From the NCBI RefSeq assembly GCF_030147005.1, contig NZ_JASLAW010000165.1, positions 41,371-105,370 on the forward strand: a DNA stretch of 64,000 nt, given 5' to 3'. The translations under genes were made by a program, and so were the position numbers. This document shows positions 34,100-45,557 of the stretch, one piece after another (position 1 is the stretch's first letter; every line of letters begins with the position of its first letter). A model generated the notes under the pieces. It searched no databases and had not been told where the DNA came from. It saw only the letters and a program-made list of their open reading frames with translations. Origin of the DNA: Pseudomonas sp. (GTDB lineage Bacteria > Pseudomonadota > Gammaproteobacteria > Pseudomonadales > Pseudomonadaceae).

Positions 34100-34867
34100 A
34101 TGCAGATTGAAAACAAGGTATTCCTGGTCAGCGGCGGCGCTTCGGGCCTCGGTGCGGCGACTGCCGAGATGCTGGTCGCGGCGGGTGCCAAGGTCATGCT
34201 GGTGGACCTCAACGCCGAGGCCGTCGCCGCCAAAGCCAGCCAGCTTGGCGACAACGCCCGCAGCGCCGTGGCGGATATCAGCCAGGAAGCGGCGGCCGAA
34301 GCCGCTGTGCAAGCCGCCGTTGCCGCTTTTGGCGGTTTGCATGGGTTGGTCAACTGCGCCGGTGTGGTGCGTGGCGAAAAAATCCTCGGCAAGAATGGCC
34401 CGCATGCCCTGGCCAGCTTCGCTCAGGTGATCAACGTCAACCTGATCGGCAGCTTCAACCTGTTGCGCCTGGCCGCTGCGGCCATCGCTGAAACACAAGC
34501 GAATGCCGATGGCGAACGCGGTGTCATCATCAATACCGCCTCGGTGGCGGCGTTCGACGGGCAGATCGGCCAAGCCGCGTATGCCGCGTCCAAGGGCGCG
34601 ATTGCCAGCCTCACCTTGCCGGCCGCACGTGAATTGGCACGTTTCGGTATTCGGGTGATGACCATCGCCCCCGGCATTTTCGAAACCCCGATGATGGCCG
34701 GCATGACCCCGGAAGTACGCGACTCCCTCGCCGCCGGCGTGCCATTCCCGCCGCGCCTGGGCAAACCCGCCGAATATGCGGCCCTGGTGCGGCATATCAT
34801 TGAAAACAGCATGCTCAATGGCGAGGTGATCCGTCTAGACGGCGCCTTGCGCATGGCTGCCAAGTAA
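34100..34867 (+). CDS. 3-hydroxyacyl-CoA dehydrogenase, SDR type (HSD17B10-like)
   Basis: A 255-aa SDR with SGGASGLG at the NAD site, [20 protein letters not shown] and the intact YAASK catalytic pair. This subgroup (type II 3-hydroxyacyl-CoA dehydrogenase, human HSD17B10) oxidises 2-methyl-3-hydroxybutyryl-CoA in isoleucine breakdown. AAGGAAAC precedes the ATG at 34100; a GTG three bases earlier is less likely. It is 21 bases after the synthetase and 12 before the thiolase, clearly one operon. Confidence 0.88.
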   Translation: MQIENKVFLVSGGASGLGAATAEMLVAAGAKVMLVDLNAEAVAAKASQLGDNARSAVADISQEAAAEAAVQAAVAAFGGLHGLVNCAGVVRGEKILGKNGPHALASFAQVINVNLIGSFNLLRLAAAAIAETQANADGERGVIINTASVAAFDGQIGQAAYAASKGAIASLTLPAARELARFGIRVMTIAPGIFETPMMAGMTPEVRDSLAAGVPFPPRLGKPAEYAALVRHIIENSMLNGEVIRLDGALRMAAK

Positions 34868-34879
34868 GGAGGCATCTTC

Positions 34880-36064
34880 ATGAACGATCCTATCGTTATC
34901 GTCAGCGCTGTGCGCACGCCCATGGGCGGGTTCCAGGGCGACCTCAAAGGCCTGACCGCACCGCAACTGGGCGCCGCCGCGATTCGTGCGGCCGTCGAGC
35001 GAGCGGGTATCGCCAACGACGCCGTCGATGAAGTGTTGTTTGGCTGCGTACTGCCCGCAGGCCTTGGCCAGGCACCGGCTCGGCAAGCGGCGTTGGGCGC
35101 CGGGCTGGACAAATCCACCCGCTGCACCACGCTCAACAAGATGTGCGGCTCCGGCATGCAAGCGACGATTCTGGCCCACGATGCGTTGCGCGCCGGCAGC
35201 GTCGATGTGGTGATTGCCGGCGGCATGGAGAGCATGTCCAACGCGCCGTACCTGCTCGACCGCGCCCGCAGCGGCTATCGCATGGGCCATGGCCGGGTAC
35301 TCGATCACATGTTCCTTGACGGTCTGGAAGACGCCTACGACAAAGGCCGCCTGATGGGCACCTTTGCCGAAGACTGCGCCGAGCACAACGGCTTTACCCG
35401 CCAAGCCCAGGACGCCTTTGCGATTGCCTCCCTGACACGTGCGCAGGAAGCCATCACCCACGGCAGTTTTGCCGCCGAAATCGTCCCGGTACAGGTCACC
35501 GTCGGCAAAGAGCTGAAAACCGTGTTGCATGACGAACAGCCGCCCAAGGCCAAGCTGGACAAGATCGCCAGCCTGAAACCGGCCTTCCGCGAAGGCGGCA
35601 CGGTGACCGCCGCCAACTCCAGCTCGATCTCCGATGGCGCGGCGGCGTTGCTCTTGATGCGTGAGTCCGATGCGCGGCAGCGCGGCCTCAAACCCCTGGC
35701 AGTGATCCATGGGCATGCGGCGTATGCCGACGAGCCGGGGCTGTTTCCGGTGGCGCCGGTAGGGGCGATCCGTCAGTTGATGAGCAAAACCGGCTGGAGC
35801 GTCGATGACGTCGACCTGTTCGAAATCAACGAAGCGTTTGCGGTGGTCAGCCTGGTCACCATGAGCAAACTGGAGATTCCCCACAGCAAGGTCAACGTGC
35901 ACGGCGGTGCCTGTGCCCTGGGCCATCCGATCGGCGCTTCGGGTGCGCGCATTCTGGTGACCCTGCTCTCGGCCCTGCGCCAGAAAGGCCTCAAGCGCGG
36001 CGTCGCCGCAATCTGCATCGGCGGTGGTGAAGCCACGGCCATGGCCGTTGAATGCCTGTATTAA
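34880..36064 (+). CDS. Acetyl-CoA C-acyltransferase (thiolase)
   Basis: A 394-aa thiolase with nucleophile C89 in NKMCGSGMQA, H349 in GHPIGASG and C379 in ICIGGGEA, all in place. AAGGAGG lies before the ATG. In this operon the expected reaction is cleavage of 2-methylacetoacetyl-CoA to acetyl-CoA and propionyl-CoA, the last step specific to isoleucine. A general acetoacetyl-CoA role cannot be excluded from sequence. Confidence 0.9.
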   Translation: MNDPIVIVSAVRTPMGGFQGDLKGLTAPQLGAAAIRAAVERAGIANDAVDEVLFGCVLPAGLGQAPARQAALGAGLDKSTRCTTLNKMCGSGMQATILAHDALRAGSVDVVIAGGMESMSNAPYLLDRARSGYRMGHGRVLDHMFLDGLEDAYDKGRLMGTFAEDCAEHNGFTRQAQDAFAIASLTRAQEAITHGSFAAEIVPVQVTVGKELKTVLHDEQPPKAKLDKIASLKPAFREGGTVTAANSSSISDGAAALLLMRESDARQRGLKPLAVIHGHAAYADEPGLFPVAPVGAIRQLMSKTGWSVDDVDLFEINEAFAVVSLVTMSKLEIPHSKVNVHGGACALGHPIGASGARILVTLLSALRQKGLKRGVAAICIGGGEATAMAVECLY

Positions 36065-36073
36065 GGACTGACC

Positions 36074-37201
36074 ATGCTGCCCAATGACGAACACCTGCAA
36101 ATCAGCGACGCGGCCCGGCAGTTTGCCCAGGAACGTTTGAAACCGTTCGCCGCCGAATGGGACCGCGACCATCGCTTTCCCAAGGAGGCCATCGGTGAGA
36201 TGGCCGAGCTGGGCTTTTTCGGCATGTTGGTGCCGGAACAATGGGATGGCTGCGACACCGGTTACCTGGCCTACGCCATGGCCCTGGAAGAAATCGCCGC
36301 CGGCGATGGGGCCTGCTCCACCATCATGAGCGTGCACAACTCGGTGGGCTGCGTGCCGATCCTCACATTCGGCAATGATCAGCAGAAAGAACAGTTCCTC
36401 AAGCCCCTGGCCCGGGGCGCGATGCTCGGCGCTTTTGCGCTGACCGAACCCCAGGCCGGTTCCGACGCCAGCAGCCTTAAAACCCGCGCACGCCTTGAAG
36501 GTGATCATTACGTGCTGAACGGCTGTAAACAGTTCATCACCTCCGGGCGAAACGCCGGCGTCGTGATTGTGTTTGCGGTCACTGACCCGGCGGCGGGCAA
36601 GCGCGGCATCAGTGCGTTTATCGTCCCCACCGACTCGCCGGGCTACACCGTCGCGCGCGTCGAAGACAAGCTGGGGCAACACGCGTCGGATACCTGCCAA
36701 ATCCTGTTTGAAGACCTGAAAGTACCGGTTGCCAACCGTTTGGGCGAGGAGGGCGAGGGCTACAGGATCGCCCTGGCCAACCTTGAAGGCGGGCGCGTGG
36801 GCATTGCCGCGCAATCGGTGGGCATGGCGCGCGCGGCCTTCGAAGCGGCCCGCGACTACGCCCGCGAACGTGAAAGCTTCGGCAAGGCCCTGATCGAACA
36901 CCAGGCCGTCGCCTTTCGCCTGGCGGACATGGCCACGCAAATTGCCGTCGCCCGGCAAATGGTGCATTACGCGGCAGCCCTGCGCGACAGCGGCAAACCG
37001 GCCTTGGTCGAAGCGTCCATGGCCAAGCTGTTCGCCTCGGAGATGGCCGAGAAAGTCTGCTCGGCCGCCTTGCAAACCCTGGGCGGTTACGGTTACCTGA
37101 GCGACTTCCCGTTGGAGCGGATCTACCGCGATGTGCGGGTCTGCCAGATTTACGAAGGCACCAGCGATATCCAGCGCATGGTCATCTCACGCAATCTTTA
37201 A
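36074..37201 (+). CDS. Acyl-CoA dehydrogenase (short/branched chain)
   Basis: A 375-aa FAD enzyme of the short-chain acyl-CoA dehydrogenase type. It has the flavin motif [11 protein letters not shown], the substrate block [20 protein letters not shown] and the catalytic base E361 in YEGTSDIQR. In the operon it should oxidise 2-methylbutyryl-CoA to tiglyl-CoA. It starts 9 bases after the thiolase. It resembles the second dehydrogenase at 38062 in length and motif spacing, suggesting paralogues used for different branched acids. Confidence 0.9.
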   Translation: MLPNDEHLQISDAARQFAQERLKPFAAEWDRDHRFPKEAIGEMAELGFFGMLVPEQWDGCDTGYLAYAMALEEIAAGDGACSTIMSVHNSVGCVPILTFGNDQQKEQFLKPLARGAMLGAFALTEPQAGSDASSLKTRARLEGDHYVLNGCKQFITSGRNAGVVIVFAVTDPAAGKRGISAFIVPTDSPGYTVARVEDKLGQHASDTCQILFEDLKVPVANRLGEEGEGYRIALANLEGGRVGIAAQSVGMARAAFEAARDYARERESFGKALIEHQAVAFRLADMATQIAVARQMVHYAAALRDSGKPALVEASMAKLFASEMAEKVCSAALQTLGGYGYLSDFPLERIYRDVRVCQIYEGTSDIQRMVISRNL

Positions 37202-37212
37202 GGAGCCGATAC

Positions 37213-37986
37213 ATGAGTTACGAAACCCTTTTGCTCGAAGTCCAGGGCCGCGTCGGGCTGATTACCCTCAACCGCCCGCAGGCGCTGAACGCCTTGAACG
37301 CCCAACTGGTCAGCGAGTTGAACCAGGCGCTGGATGGTCTGGAAGCCGACCCACAGATCGGCTGCATCGTGCTGACCGGCTCGAAGAAAGCATTCGCCGC
37401 CGGCGCTGACATCAAGGAAATGGCCGAGCTGAGCTACCCGCAGATCTACCTGGACGACCTGTTCAGCGACAGCGACCGCGTGGCCAACCGCCGCAAGCCG
37501 ATCATTGCCGCAGTGAACGGTTTTGCCCTCGGTGGCGGCTGTGAACTGGCCTTGATGTGCGACTTTATCCTGGCCGGTGACAGCGCCAAGTTCGGCCAGC
37601 CGGAGATCAACCTCGGCGTCCTGCCTGGCATGGGCGGCACTCAGCGCCTGACGCGTGCGGTGGGCAAGGCCAAGGCCATGGAAATGTGCCTGACCGGGCG
37701 TTTTATCGACGCGGTAGAAGCCGAACGCTGCGGGATCGTTGCGCGTATCGTGCCTGCCGACGAACTGCTGGACGAGGCGTTGAAAGTTGCCACCCTGATC
37801 GCCGGCAAATCGGTGCCGATCAGCATGATGGTCAAGGAAAGCGTCAACCGCGCGTTTGAAGTGAGCCTGTCCGAAGGCGTACGTTTCGAGCGCCGTGTGT
37901 TCCATGCCGCGTTCGCGACCCAGGATCAGAAGGAAGGGATGGCAGCGTTCGTGGCCAAGCGAGCGCCGGCGTTTAAGGATAAGTAA
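37213..37986 (+). CDS. Enoyl-CoA hydratase
   Basis: A 257-aa crotonase-fold protein. The oxyanion-hole segment [10 protein letters not shown] and both catalytic glutamates, E111 in [11 protein letters not shown] and E131 in [12 protein letters not shown], are present, as expected for a true hydratase. AAGGAG precedes the ATG, 11 bases after the dehydrogenase. It should hydrate tiglyl-CoA in this operon, completing the set with the SDR and thiolase. Confidence 0.92.
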   Translation: MSYETLLLEVQGRVGLITLNRPQALNALNAQLVSELNQALDGLEADPQIGCIVLTGSKKAFAAGADIKEMAELSYPQIYLDDLFSDSDRVANRRKPIIAAVNGFALGGGCELALMCDFILAGDSAKFGQPEINLGVLPGMGGTQRLTRAVGKAKAMEMCLTGRFIDAVEAERCGIVARIVPADELLDEALKVATLIAGKSVPISMMVKESVNRAFEVSLSEGVRFERRVFHAAFATQDQKEGMAAFVAKRAPAFKDK

Positions 37987-37995
37987 AAGCTGCAC

Positions 37996-38045
37996 GCTGC
38001 AAGTTTCAAGTAACAGACGGTGCGCCTTTACTTGAAGCTTGCAGC
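37996..38045. repeat. Long inverted repeat between convergent catabolic genes
   Basis: An 18-bp arm GCTGCAAGTTTCAAGTAA (37996-38013) pairs with 38028-38045 with one G-U mismatch over a 14-base loop, with further GCAGC/GCTGC copies beside it. It resembles the AAGCTGCAAG-type hairpins common between Pseudomonas genes and probably ends both convergent transcripts. Confidence 0.65.
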
Positions 38046-38061
38046 TGACTGCTTGCAGCGG

Positions 38062-39213
<1,152 letters not shown>

Positions 39214-39216
39214 GGC

Positions 39217-40320
39217 TTATTTCTCAATCTGCACGAAGTCGCGGAAGAAGCTTTCGATGTGGTCGGCGTCCAGCCCTTGCAGGGTGGGCGGATTCCACTG
39301 CGGGTTTTTATCCTTATCAATGATCAGCGCGCGAACGCCTTCGATCAGGTCGCCGCGAGCGAACCATTGCCGATCCAAGTGCAGCTCCAGGGCAAAGCAC
39401 TGCTCCAGCGGCAGGTGGCGCCCACGGCGCAGCATGTGCAGCGTGACGGCCATGGCCAGGGGCGAGCGGGTTTGCATCAGGTTGGCGGTGGTCAGGGCCC
39501 ATTCGTGGCTGTCGGCAACGGTGACTTGCTGCATCTGCTCGACGATGCTCGGCACGTCCGGCAAGGCGAAGAAATGGTCGATGGCCGGGCGCAAGGCTGC
39601 CAGCGGGGCATCGGGCAATTGCTGTACGGCCAGCTTGGCGAGCACGCCTTGCAGGTCCTTGAGCGGAGAGTCGCGCCACTGCAGGTTATCGAGAGTGTGC
39701 GCAAGCTCCGTCAGTTTGCCGCTGTCCAGGTACCAATCCGCCAAGCCGCAGTACAGGGCATCCGCTGCACGGATCTGCACCCCGGTAACGCCAAGGTAAA
39801 TCCCCAGCTCCCCAGGGATGCGCGGCAGAAAGTAGCTGCCACCCACGTCCGGAAAATACCCGATGGCCACTTCCGGCATCGCCAGGCGGCTGCGCTCGGT
39901 CACCACGCGCAGGTCGGCGCCTTGCACCAGGCCCATGCCGCCGCCGAGGACGAAGCCGTCCATCAATGCCAATACGGGTTTGGGGTAATGATGAATTGCC
40001 AGATCAAGTGCATATTCCTCGACGAAGAAGTCTTCATGCAAGGTGTCGCCACGCTTGAAACTGTCATACAACGAACGGATATCGCCGCCGGCGCAAAAGG
40101 CCTTGTCGCCGGCACCGCGCAGCGCAATGGCGTATACCTGCGGGTCATCGGCCCAGGCCTGCAACTGCGTCTTCATCAGACGCACCATGTCCAGGGTGAT
40201 GGCATTCAAACCGGCGGGGCGGTTAAGGGTCAGGTAACCGATATGGTTACGCACCTCACTCAGTACTTCCTGTTGCTGAATATCGGTGTGGCTTGCTTCG
40301 GAGGATACCTGAGCAGTCAT
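39217..40320 (-). CDS. 3-hydroxyisobutyryl-CoA hydrolase-like crotonase
   Basis: A 367-aa crotonase-fold protein, longer than hydratases because of a C-terminal helical extension typical of 3-hydroxyisobutyryl-CoA hydrolase. It has FCAGGDIRSLYD, GFVLGGGMGLVQGADLRV and the hydrolase signature MPEVAIGYFPDVGGSYFL. The ATG at 40320 has GGGAG 8-12 bases upstream; a longer frame to 40353 is unneeded. It is the first gene of a two-gene operon and should release free 3-hydroxyisobutyrate in valine breakdown. Confidence 0.87.
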   Translation of the reverse strand: MTAQVSSEASHTDIQQQEVLSEVRNHIGYLTLNRPAGLNAITLDMVRLMKTQLQAWADDPQVYAIALRGAGDKAFCAGGDIRSLYDSFKRGDTLHEDFFVEEYALDLAIHHYPKPVLALMDGFVLGGGMGLVQGADLRVVTERSRLAMPEVAIGYFPDVGGSYFLPRIPGELGIYLGVTGVQIRAADALYCGLADWYLDSGKLTELAHTLDNLQWRDSPLKDLQGVLAKLAVQQLPDAPLAALRPAIDHFFALPDVPSIVEQMQQVTVADSHEWALTTANLMQTRSPLAMAVTLHMLRRGRHLPLEQCFALELHLDRQWFARGDLIEGVRALIIDKDKNPQWNPPTLQGLDADHIESFFRDFVQIEK

Positions 40321-40451
40321 CACTAACTCCCTGCTTTTATTATTCTTTGTCAAAATGTTCAGAGGCGAACGATCGCGTGATCGTACCAGTGCAAATTTGC
40401 CGCGTACAACCCGGAATCATGCAGGTCGTTGTTGCATTTATGCAGAGCCCG

Positions 40452-41165
40452 TCAAACCACGCGGCTGGCCAGGACCTCGCCGATGCTGCGGCGTCGCGCA
40501 TGGCCTTCGGCTGCATGAATCAGCTGCTCCAACGCCGTGGGCTCGACGTCGAAGAACTGCTCCATATCGGCCAGTGCCAGCTTGAGGTCGGCCGCGGTGA
40601 TGGCGGGGTCGGTCACCGGTGCGCTGCCGATCACCACCGGCACCGGCGCCGGTTCGCCAAGCCCCTTGGGATAACGGGTGCGGGTGGCGTTGTTATAGGC
40701 CAACGCGCAGGTCAGCAGGGCACCGGCGCCGAGCATGACCGGTGCCAGCTCGTGCCAGCCGAGGGCGATGGAGGCCGGGTCGGCCAATACCAGGGTCATG
40801 GCCAGGCCTCCGGCCGGCGGGTGCAGGCAGCGTAGCCAGCAGATCAGCACCACCGTCATGCCCGCCGCCAGGCAAGCGCTGCCCAGGGTGCGTCCCAATA
40901 CCCGCGCCACCAGCAATGCAACTATGCCCGCGCACAGGTAACTGCCCATGATCGACCACGGTTGCGCCAGTGCGCCCGATGACACGGCGAATAACAACAC
41001 CGCCGACGCCCCCAGTGGCCCGAGCAGATGCAGGGCGACTTCCATGCCAAACACTTGGGCACACACCCAGACACTGAGCATTGTGCCTAGAGCCATGCCG
41101 ATGGCGGCGCGGCTCCATTCAGAGGGGCGGGTATTGATGGCAGCAGGTAACCAGCGAGCGAGCAT
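40452..41165 (-). CDS. HPP-family membrane protein
   Basis: A 237-aa protein with five or so membrane segments in residues 20-175 and the family-defining CLHPPAGGLAMTLVLAD. The HPP family includes proteins proposed to move nitrite across membranes, but most members are uncharacterised. A soluble tail of about 60 residues follows (DLKLALADMEQFFDVEPTALEQLI). The start at 41165 was chosen because residues before it in the longer frame (to 41297) are not membrane-like or conserved. The gene is alone. Confidence 0.8.
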   Translation of the reverse strand: MLARWLPAAINTRPSEWSRAAIGMALGTMLSVWVCAQVFGMEVALHLLGPLGASAVLLFAVSSGALAQPWSIMGSYLCAGIVALLVARVLGRTLGSACLAAGMTVVLICWLRCLHPPAGGLAMTLVLADPASIALGWHELAPVMLGAGALLTCALAYNNATRTRYPKGLGEPAPVPVVIGSAPVTDPAITAADLKLALADMEQFFDVEPTALEQLIHAAEGHARRRSIGEVLASRVV

Positions 41166-41321
41166 TGAAAAGAGGTCCTGAAACGGAGGGCGAAAAAAAG
41201 GCCTGCCTGGTTTCCCGGGAAAGCCCTTTGAAAGTTCCAACATTGGGGGAAGGAACGCGTGCAGTGTGCCAACTGAGTTGCAGCGACGCCAATGCATATT
41301 AATGAAGGTTAAATGCAGAAA

Positions 41322-41555
41322 TTATGTATTTAATGGGACTTCGCCAAAAAATATCTGACCGGCGCTCTGGCATTCCGGCGTGCTGATCTTGCCCAGTACA
41401 CGACTGTCGACTTCCTCGTTGAACAAGCGTTTTTGCAAATTCTCCTGCATGCCCGGCTCGTTGGCCAATGGCCCCTTCAACGCCACCAATGCGTCGCGTA
41501 ACCCCCTCAACCGATCCAGCCTCGGCGCAGCTACAGGTAATCCATTTTCTCGCAC
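41322..41555 (-). CDS. Small hypothetical protein (77 aa)
   Basis: The GTG at 41555 has an excellent AAGGAGG nine bases upstream, giving a 77-aa, Leu/Arg-rich, soluble protein starting with RENGLPVAAPRLDRL. Its middle is helical (LRGLRDALVALKG) and its end has CQSAGQIFFGE. The open frame to a TTG at 41648 lacks a ribosome site. I do not recognise the family. The strong ribosome site argues that it is translated. Confidence 0.6.
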   Translation of the reverse strand: MRENGLPVAAPRLDRLRGLRDALVALKGPLANEPGMQENLQKRLFNEEVDSRVLGKISTPECQSAGQIFFGEVPLNT

Positions 41556-41739
41556 GGCATTGCCCTCCTTGTTGTTATGCAGGGTCGCTAACCAGAGCTG
41601 TTTAAACAGACCCTGATACGGGTGGTAAATAAATAATGCACTTGGCAAGCGAGTCTACATTTGGGTTAAAGGCGCCGGAAGGCACAGAGGACCGGCCCTT
41701 ACGTAAAGGGCTGTAGGTATTTTCTGGGTAATTCAAATG

Positions 41740-41772
41740 AAAAACGCCCACTGTTTACAAGTGGGCGTTTTT
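41740..41772. terminator. Bidirectional terminator after the arn-linked GT39 gene
   Basis: A 13-bp stem (41740-41752 with 41760-41772) with a 7-base loop has an A run on one side and a T run on the other, so it is a good intrinsic terminator on both strands. On the minus strand it follows the last gene of the arn operon by about 25 bases. Confidence 0.88.
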
Positions 41773-41797
41773 TCTTACGTGTTTGCTGGAAACACCA

Positions 41798-43420
41798 TCA
41801 AGGAGGCGGGGTTTTCTCCAGATGCAGCAACACATAAGGGGTCTTGTCGAACGCCCCGGTGAGCGTTGGCGTGAGCGAACGCAAGCGCGGGTCAGGCAGG
41901 CTTTCGAAGTCGGCCTGGCTCATCACCAGCCAGGCCGGGGCCTGAACAGGCTTGAGCTCGGCGGGCAGTTGGGTAAACAGCGGGACCTTGTCGCAATCGA
42001 AGTTGACCATGAACTTGATGGCCTTGGCGTCTTTGCCTAACGCATGCAGTACCAACGGCGCCGGTTGTTGCAGGATCTGCGCTTTGGCCGCCAGGGTGAA
42101 CGTGCGGGTGTCGTATAGGCTGCGCTCCAGGGGTTCGACCACCATGATGTAAGTCATCCAGATCGCTACCACCGCGACGAAGGCCGGGCCCACCGAGTTT
42201 AGTCGAGCCTTGAACAGGGCCAGCAGCGCCAGCCCTTGAAGCAGCGCCAGCGCGCCGAAGATCGGCCCCAGATCGGCCAGCAGGTCCGGGTAACGCCGTC
42301 GCGCAGCAATCAGGCCCACCGCCAACAGCGCCGGTAGCAGCGTCCACAAACCCCGTATCAAGCCGCGCAACCCGCTGAATAGACGGCCTTGGGCGACCTG
42401 AAACGGATACGCGGCGATGATTGCGGCCATCGGCAGCATCGGCAGGATATAACGCGCCTTTTTTGCCTGAGGCACCGACAAGCCCAGCATCACCAGCGCA
42501 CCCGCCGCCGCGCAGTACAGCACCAGCTTCAATGCCGGGTCCGGCGCTCGGCGGCCGCCGACCAGCACGGCCAGCAACACCAGCAGCGCCACCGGGTAGG
42601 CCAGCGCGTAGTTACCGATGGAGCTGGTGAAGTAATACAGCACGCCGCCGGAGCCTTCACTGCCATCCATGCGCCCCAGAAACTGCATGCGAACCACGTC
42701 ATGCATAAAATCTTCGCCACCGCTGAGCTTGGCCAGCAGCAACAACAGGCCGATACACGCCGCCAGCAATGCCAACGCCAGCAGCCCGAAGCTGAACAAC
42801 GAACGCCATTGACGGCTGACCAGGTAGTAGCTGCACAGCACCCCGGCAGGAATGACCAGACCGATCGGCCCGCGAATCGCAAAGCCGAGTATCAGCAGCG
42901 CAAATACCCAATGCAGGCGCTTGGCCGCGGAGAAATGATCATAGGCATAACCCAGGTAGAACACCGCCAGGGTCACCGCTGCCAGCATCTGGTCCAGGGA
43001 GACGGCGCGGGTTTCGCTGATAAAGGTACTGCTGAGCAGCAACATTGCGATGCTCAGCAGGCCCCAGCGCACGGAGTAGGGCGCGGTGAGCCGATAGACC
43101 AACACCACGATTGACGCCGCCGCGACAGCGCTGGGCAACCAGGCCGTGAGGCTGGTGACCTGGCCCAATGGCAAGGACAACAGCCAGGTCAGCAGGGTCG
43201 ATGTGGCCAGGTAGTCAGCATAGGGCTGGCCGTATGTGGTGGGAAAGAAGCTCGGCCCATGGCGCAGCATCTCCTGGGCGAACACCACGAAGCGCGAGTC
43301 GAAGCCGATAATCGCCTGGTGCCAGTTGCCGGCGATGAACAGCAGCAGTGCCAAGAGCCCCAAACCCAGTGACTGTAAACGGATCGTTGGACTGAGCAGG
43401 GGCGGAAGCGCTTTGTTCAC
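41798..43420 (-). CDS. GT39-family membrane glycosyltransferase, second ArnT-like gene
   Basis: A 540-aa protein with about eleven membrane segments and a periplasmic C-terminal domain of about 120 residues. The N-terminal extracellular loop begins FDSRFVVFAQEMLRHG, where true ArnT has [14 protein letters not shown], and SVPQAKKARYILPMLP corresponds to the ArnT KLPSYIMP segment. These mark the undecaprenyl-phosphate-sugar transferase family. It lies 3 bases after ugd at the end of the arn operon and so probably moves a sugar from a lipid carrier to lipid A or another envelope acceptor. It is diverged from the ArnT at 45554, so the donor or acceptor may differ. Confidence 0.8.
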   Translation of the reverse strand: MNKALPPLLSPTIRLQSLGLGLLALLLFIAGNWHQAIIGFDSRFVVFAQEMLRHGPSFFPTTYGQPYADYLATSTLLTWLLSLPLGQVTSLTAWLPSAVAAASIVVLVYRLTAPYSVRWGLLSIAMLLLSSTFISETRAVSLDQMLAAVTLAVFYLGYAYDHFSAAKRLHWVFALLILGFAIRGPIGLVIPAGVLCSYYLVSRQWRSLFSFGLLALALLAACIGLLLLLAKLSGGEDFMHDVVRMQFLGRMDGSEGSGGVLYYFTSSIGNYALAYPVALLVLLAVLVGGRRAPDPALKLVLYCAAAGALVMLGLSVPQAKKARYILPMLPMAAIIAAYPFQVAQGRLFSGLRGLIRGLWTLLPALLAVGLIAARRRYPDLLADLGPIFGALALLQGLALLALFKARLNSVGPAFVAVVAIWMTYIMVVEPLERSLYDTRTFTLAAKAQILQQPAPLVLHALGKDAKAIKFMVNFDCDKVPLFTQLPAELKPVQAPAWLVMSQADFESLPDPRLRSLTPTLTGAFDKTPYVLLHLEKTPPP

Positions 43421-43423
43421 CTA

Positions 43424-44803
43424 TCAGCCTGCCTTGGCCTGTTGCACCCAGTTTTGCTGGGGGATCGGCAGCTCGCAGGAGTCACCGCGACCGATCGGGA
43501 AGTATTTAAAGCCTTTGCGCGTCAGGCGTTCGCCGTCGTACAGGTTGCGGCCGTCAAAGATCACCGGGGTTTTCAGACGCTGGTGGATCAGGTCGAAGTC
43601 CGGCGCCTTGAATTGCTGCCACTCGGTGCAGACGATCAGCGCATCGGCGCCGCCCAGGGTGGATTCCGGAGTGCCCATCAGCATCAACCTAGGGTCGTCG
43701 CCATAGATGCGCTGGGTTTCCTGCATGGCTTCGGGGTCGAACGCGCGTACGTTGGCGCCGGCGGCCCAGAGTGCTTCCATCAGTACGCGGCTCGGCGCGT
43801 CACGCATGTCGTCGGTATTGGGTTTGAAGGCCAGGCCCCACAAGGCGAACGTCTTGCCGCGCAGGTCGCCTTTGAAAAACGCATTGATGCGCTCGAACAG
43901 TTTGCTTTTTTGACGCTGGTTGATCGCTTCCACCGCTTCCAGCAGGTCGCTGGAGCAGTTGGCTTGCTTGGCGCTGTGGATCAGCGCGCGCATGTCTTTG
44001 GGGAAGCATGAGCCGCCATAGCCACAACCCGGATAAATGAAGTGGTAGCCGATACGCGAGTCGGCGCCAATCCCCAGGCGTACGGCTTCGATGTCGGCGC
44101 CCAGGTGTTCGGCCAGCTCGGCGATCTGATTGATAAAGCTGATCTTAGTGGCGAGCATGCAGTTGGCGGCGTACTTGGTCAGTTCGGCGCTGCGCACGTC
44201 CATGAAGATGATGCGGTCATGGTTGCGGTTGAACGGCGCGTACAGGTCGCGCATCACTTCGCGCACTTCTTCGCGTTCGCAGCCGATGATGATGCGGTCC
44301 GGACGGCGGCAGTCGGCCACGGCCGAGCCTTCCTTGAGAAATTCCGGGTTGGAGACGATATCGAACTGCAGCTCACGGCCGGCGGCGCGCAGGTTCTTGT
44401 GCATGTGGTCGCGCAGGGTGTCGCCGGTGCCCACGGGCACGGTGGACTTCTCCACCAGGATCACCGGCGCCACGCGATGGCGGGCGACCGCATCGCCTAC
44501 CGACAGCACATATTTGAGATCGGCCGAACCGTCCTCGTCCGACGGCGTGCCCACCGCGATGAACAACACTTCACCATGCTCGACGGCCAGTTTTTCGTCG
44601 TGGGTGAAATGCAGGCGTCCGCTTTCCAGGTTTTCCTTGACCATGGTCGCCAGGCCCGGCTCGAAGATGGTCACATGCCCCTTCTGCAGCGACTCGACTT
44701 TGCGTTGGTCAACGTCCATGCAAATAACATCGTGACCGACTTCGGCTAATACGGTGGCCTGTACCAGACCGACGTAACCACTACCAAATACACTGATTTT
44801 CAT
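43424..44803 (-). CDS. ugd: UDP-glucose 6-dehydrogenase
   Basis: A 459-aa NAD enzyme starting [24 protein letters not shown] with the Rossmann glycines. The active-site cysteine block [19 protein letters not shown] is intact, as are [17 protein letters not shown] and [16 protein letters not shown]. It makes UDP-glucuronate, the substrate of the ArnA dehydrogenase domain. Its start overlaps the arnF stop by four bases. Its place after arnF matches the P. aeruginosa arn operon. Confidence 0.93.
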   Translation of the reverse strand: MKISVFGSGYVGLVQATVLAEVGHDVICMDVDQRKVESLQKGHVTIFEPGLATMVKENLESGRLHFTHDEKLAVEHGEVLFIAVGTPSDEDGSADLKYVLSVGDAVARHRVAPVILVEKSTVPVGTGDTLRDHMHKNLRAAGRELQFDIVSNPEFLKEGSAVADCRRPDRIIIGCEREEVREVMRDLYAPFNRNHDRIIFMDVRSAELTKYAANCMLATKISFINQIAELAEHLGADIEAVRLGIGADSRIGYHFIYPGCGYGGSCFPKDMRALIHSAKQANCSSDLLEAVEAINQRQKSKLFERINAFFKGDLRGKTFALWGLAFKPNTDDMRDAPSRVLMEALWAAGANVRAFDPEAMQETQRIYGDDPRLMLMGTPESTLGGADALIVCTEWQQFKAPDFDLIHQRLKTPVIFDGRNLYDGERLTRKGFKYFPIGRGDSCELPIPQQNWVQQAKAG

Positions 44804-45213
44804 GGGGTATTCCTGGGACTTGAGGTGCTAGCACGACGAGAGTTGATAACCAGTACTCCGAGGACGACCAAGGCCACCCCCAGGGTTTTTGAAAACGAAA
44901 AGTGTTCGTTGAACACCGGCAGGCAGGCGGCCAGCAGGTACACCAGCGCATAGCTGATGCTGAGCAGCGAGTAAGCGCGCCCGAGGGGCAAATGCTTCAG
45001 CGCGCCGAGCCAGCAAAGCATGGACAGCGCATAGGCAATGATCGCCACGGCCACCACGCCCAGGGCGCTCAGGTCGATGCTGCCGGCGTTCAAGGCGCTC
45101 AGCCACTCATCGGGCAGCGGCAGACGCGTCATGCTCCAGCGCATGCCCAGTTGGGCCGCGCTGACCAGGCCGACACTGCCCAGGGCCAGGGCGAAACCGC
45201 GCATCCGGCTCAT
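44800..45213 (-). CDS. arnF: ArnF subunit of the undecaprenyl-Ara4N flippase
   Basis: A 137-aa small multidrug-resistance-type protein with four membrane helices, containing [21 protein letters not shown] and [17 protein letters not shown]. With ArnE it moves undecaprenyl-phosphate-aminoarabinose to the periplasmic face of the inner membrane. It overlaps both arnE and ugd by four bases, and the last residues are Ser/Pro rich. Confidence 0.9.
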   Translation of the reverse strand: MSRMRGFALALGSVGLVSAAQLGMRWSMTRLPLPDEWLSALNAGSIDLSALGVVAVAIIAYALSMLCWLGALKHLPLGRAYSLLSISYALVYLLAACLPVFNEHFSFSKTLGVALVVLGVLVINSRRASTSSPRNTP

Positions 45214-45557
45214 ACCTGGCGCCCCAGCAGAACAACACCTGCAATGACCAGCAGCACGCCCAACCAGTGACGCCCATCAATCGGTTCAGCAAAGACAAAG
45301 CGCGCCACCAGCGTGACCAATACAAAGTTGAGGCTGAGCATGGGGTAGGCAATGCCCACTTCCAGGCGCTGCAACACCAGCAGCCACACCAGCAAGCCCA
45401 GGCCCAGGCACATCAGCGCCGACCACAACCACGGCGAGCGCAGCTTCAGCGCCCAGCCGGCGGGCAATTCGCGCCAGCTTTCCACGGCAAATTTCTGCGA
45501 AACCTGGCCCATGCAGGTGAGCAGGCAGGCCGTGAGTAATAGGAGCAGGGTGATCAT
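45210..45557 (-). CDS. arnE: ArnE subunit of the undecaprenyl-Ara4N flippase
   Basis: A 115-aa EamA-like protein with four membrane helices ([38 protein letters not shown]). It is the partner of ArnF, with overlapping reading frames (ATGA-type junctions) on both sides, so equal expression of the two subunits is likely. Confidence 0.9.
   Translation of the reverse strand: MITLLLLLTACLLTCMGQVSQKFAVESWRELPAGWALKLRSPWLWSALMCLGLGLLVWLLVLQRLEVGIAYPMLSLNFVLVTLVARFVFAEPIDGRHWLGVLLVIAGVVLLGRQV

Noticed and set aside
34835..37075. 746-codon minus-strand open frame opposite the thiolase and acyl-CoA dehydrogenase
   Set aside because: It spans two real genes and their junction and is Gly/His/Arg rich; it is a frame artefact.
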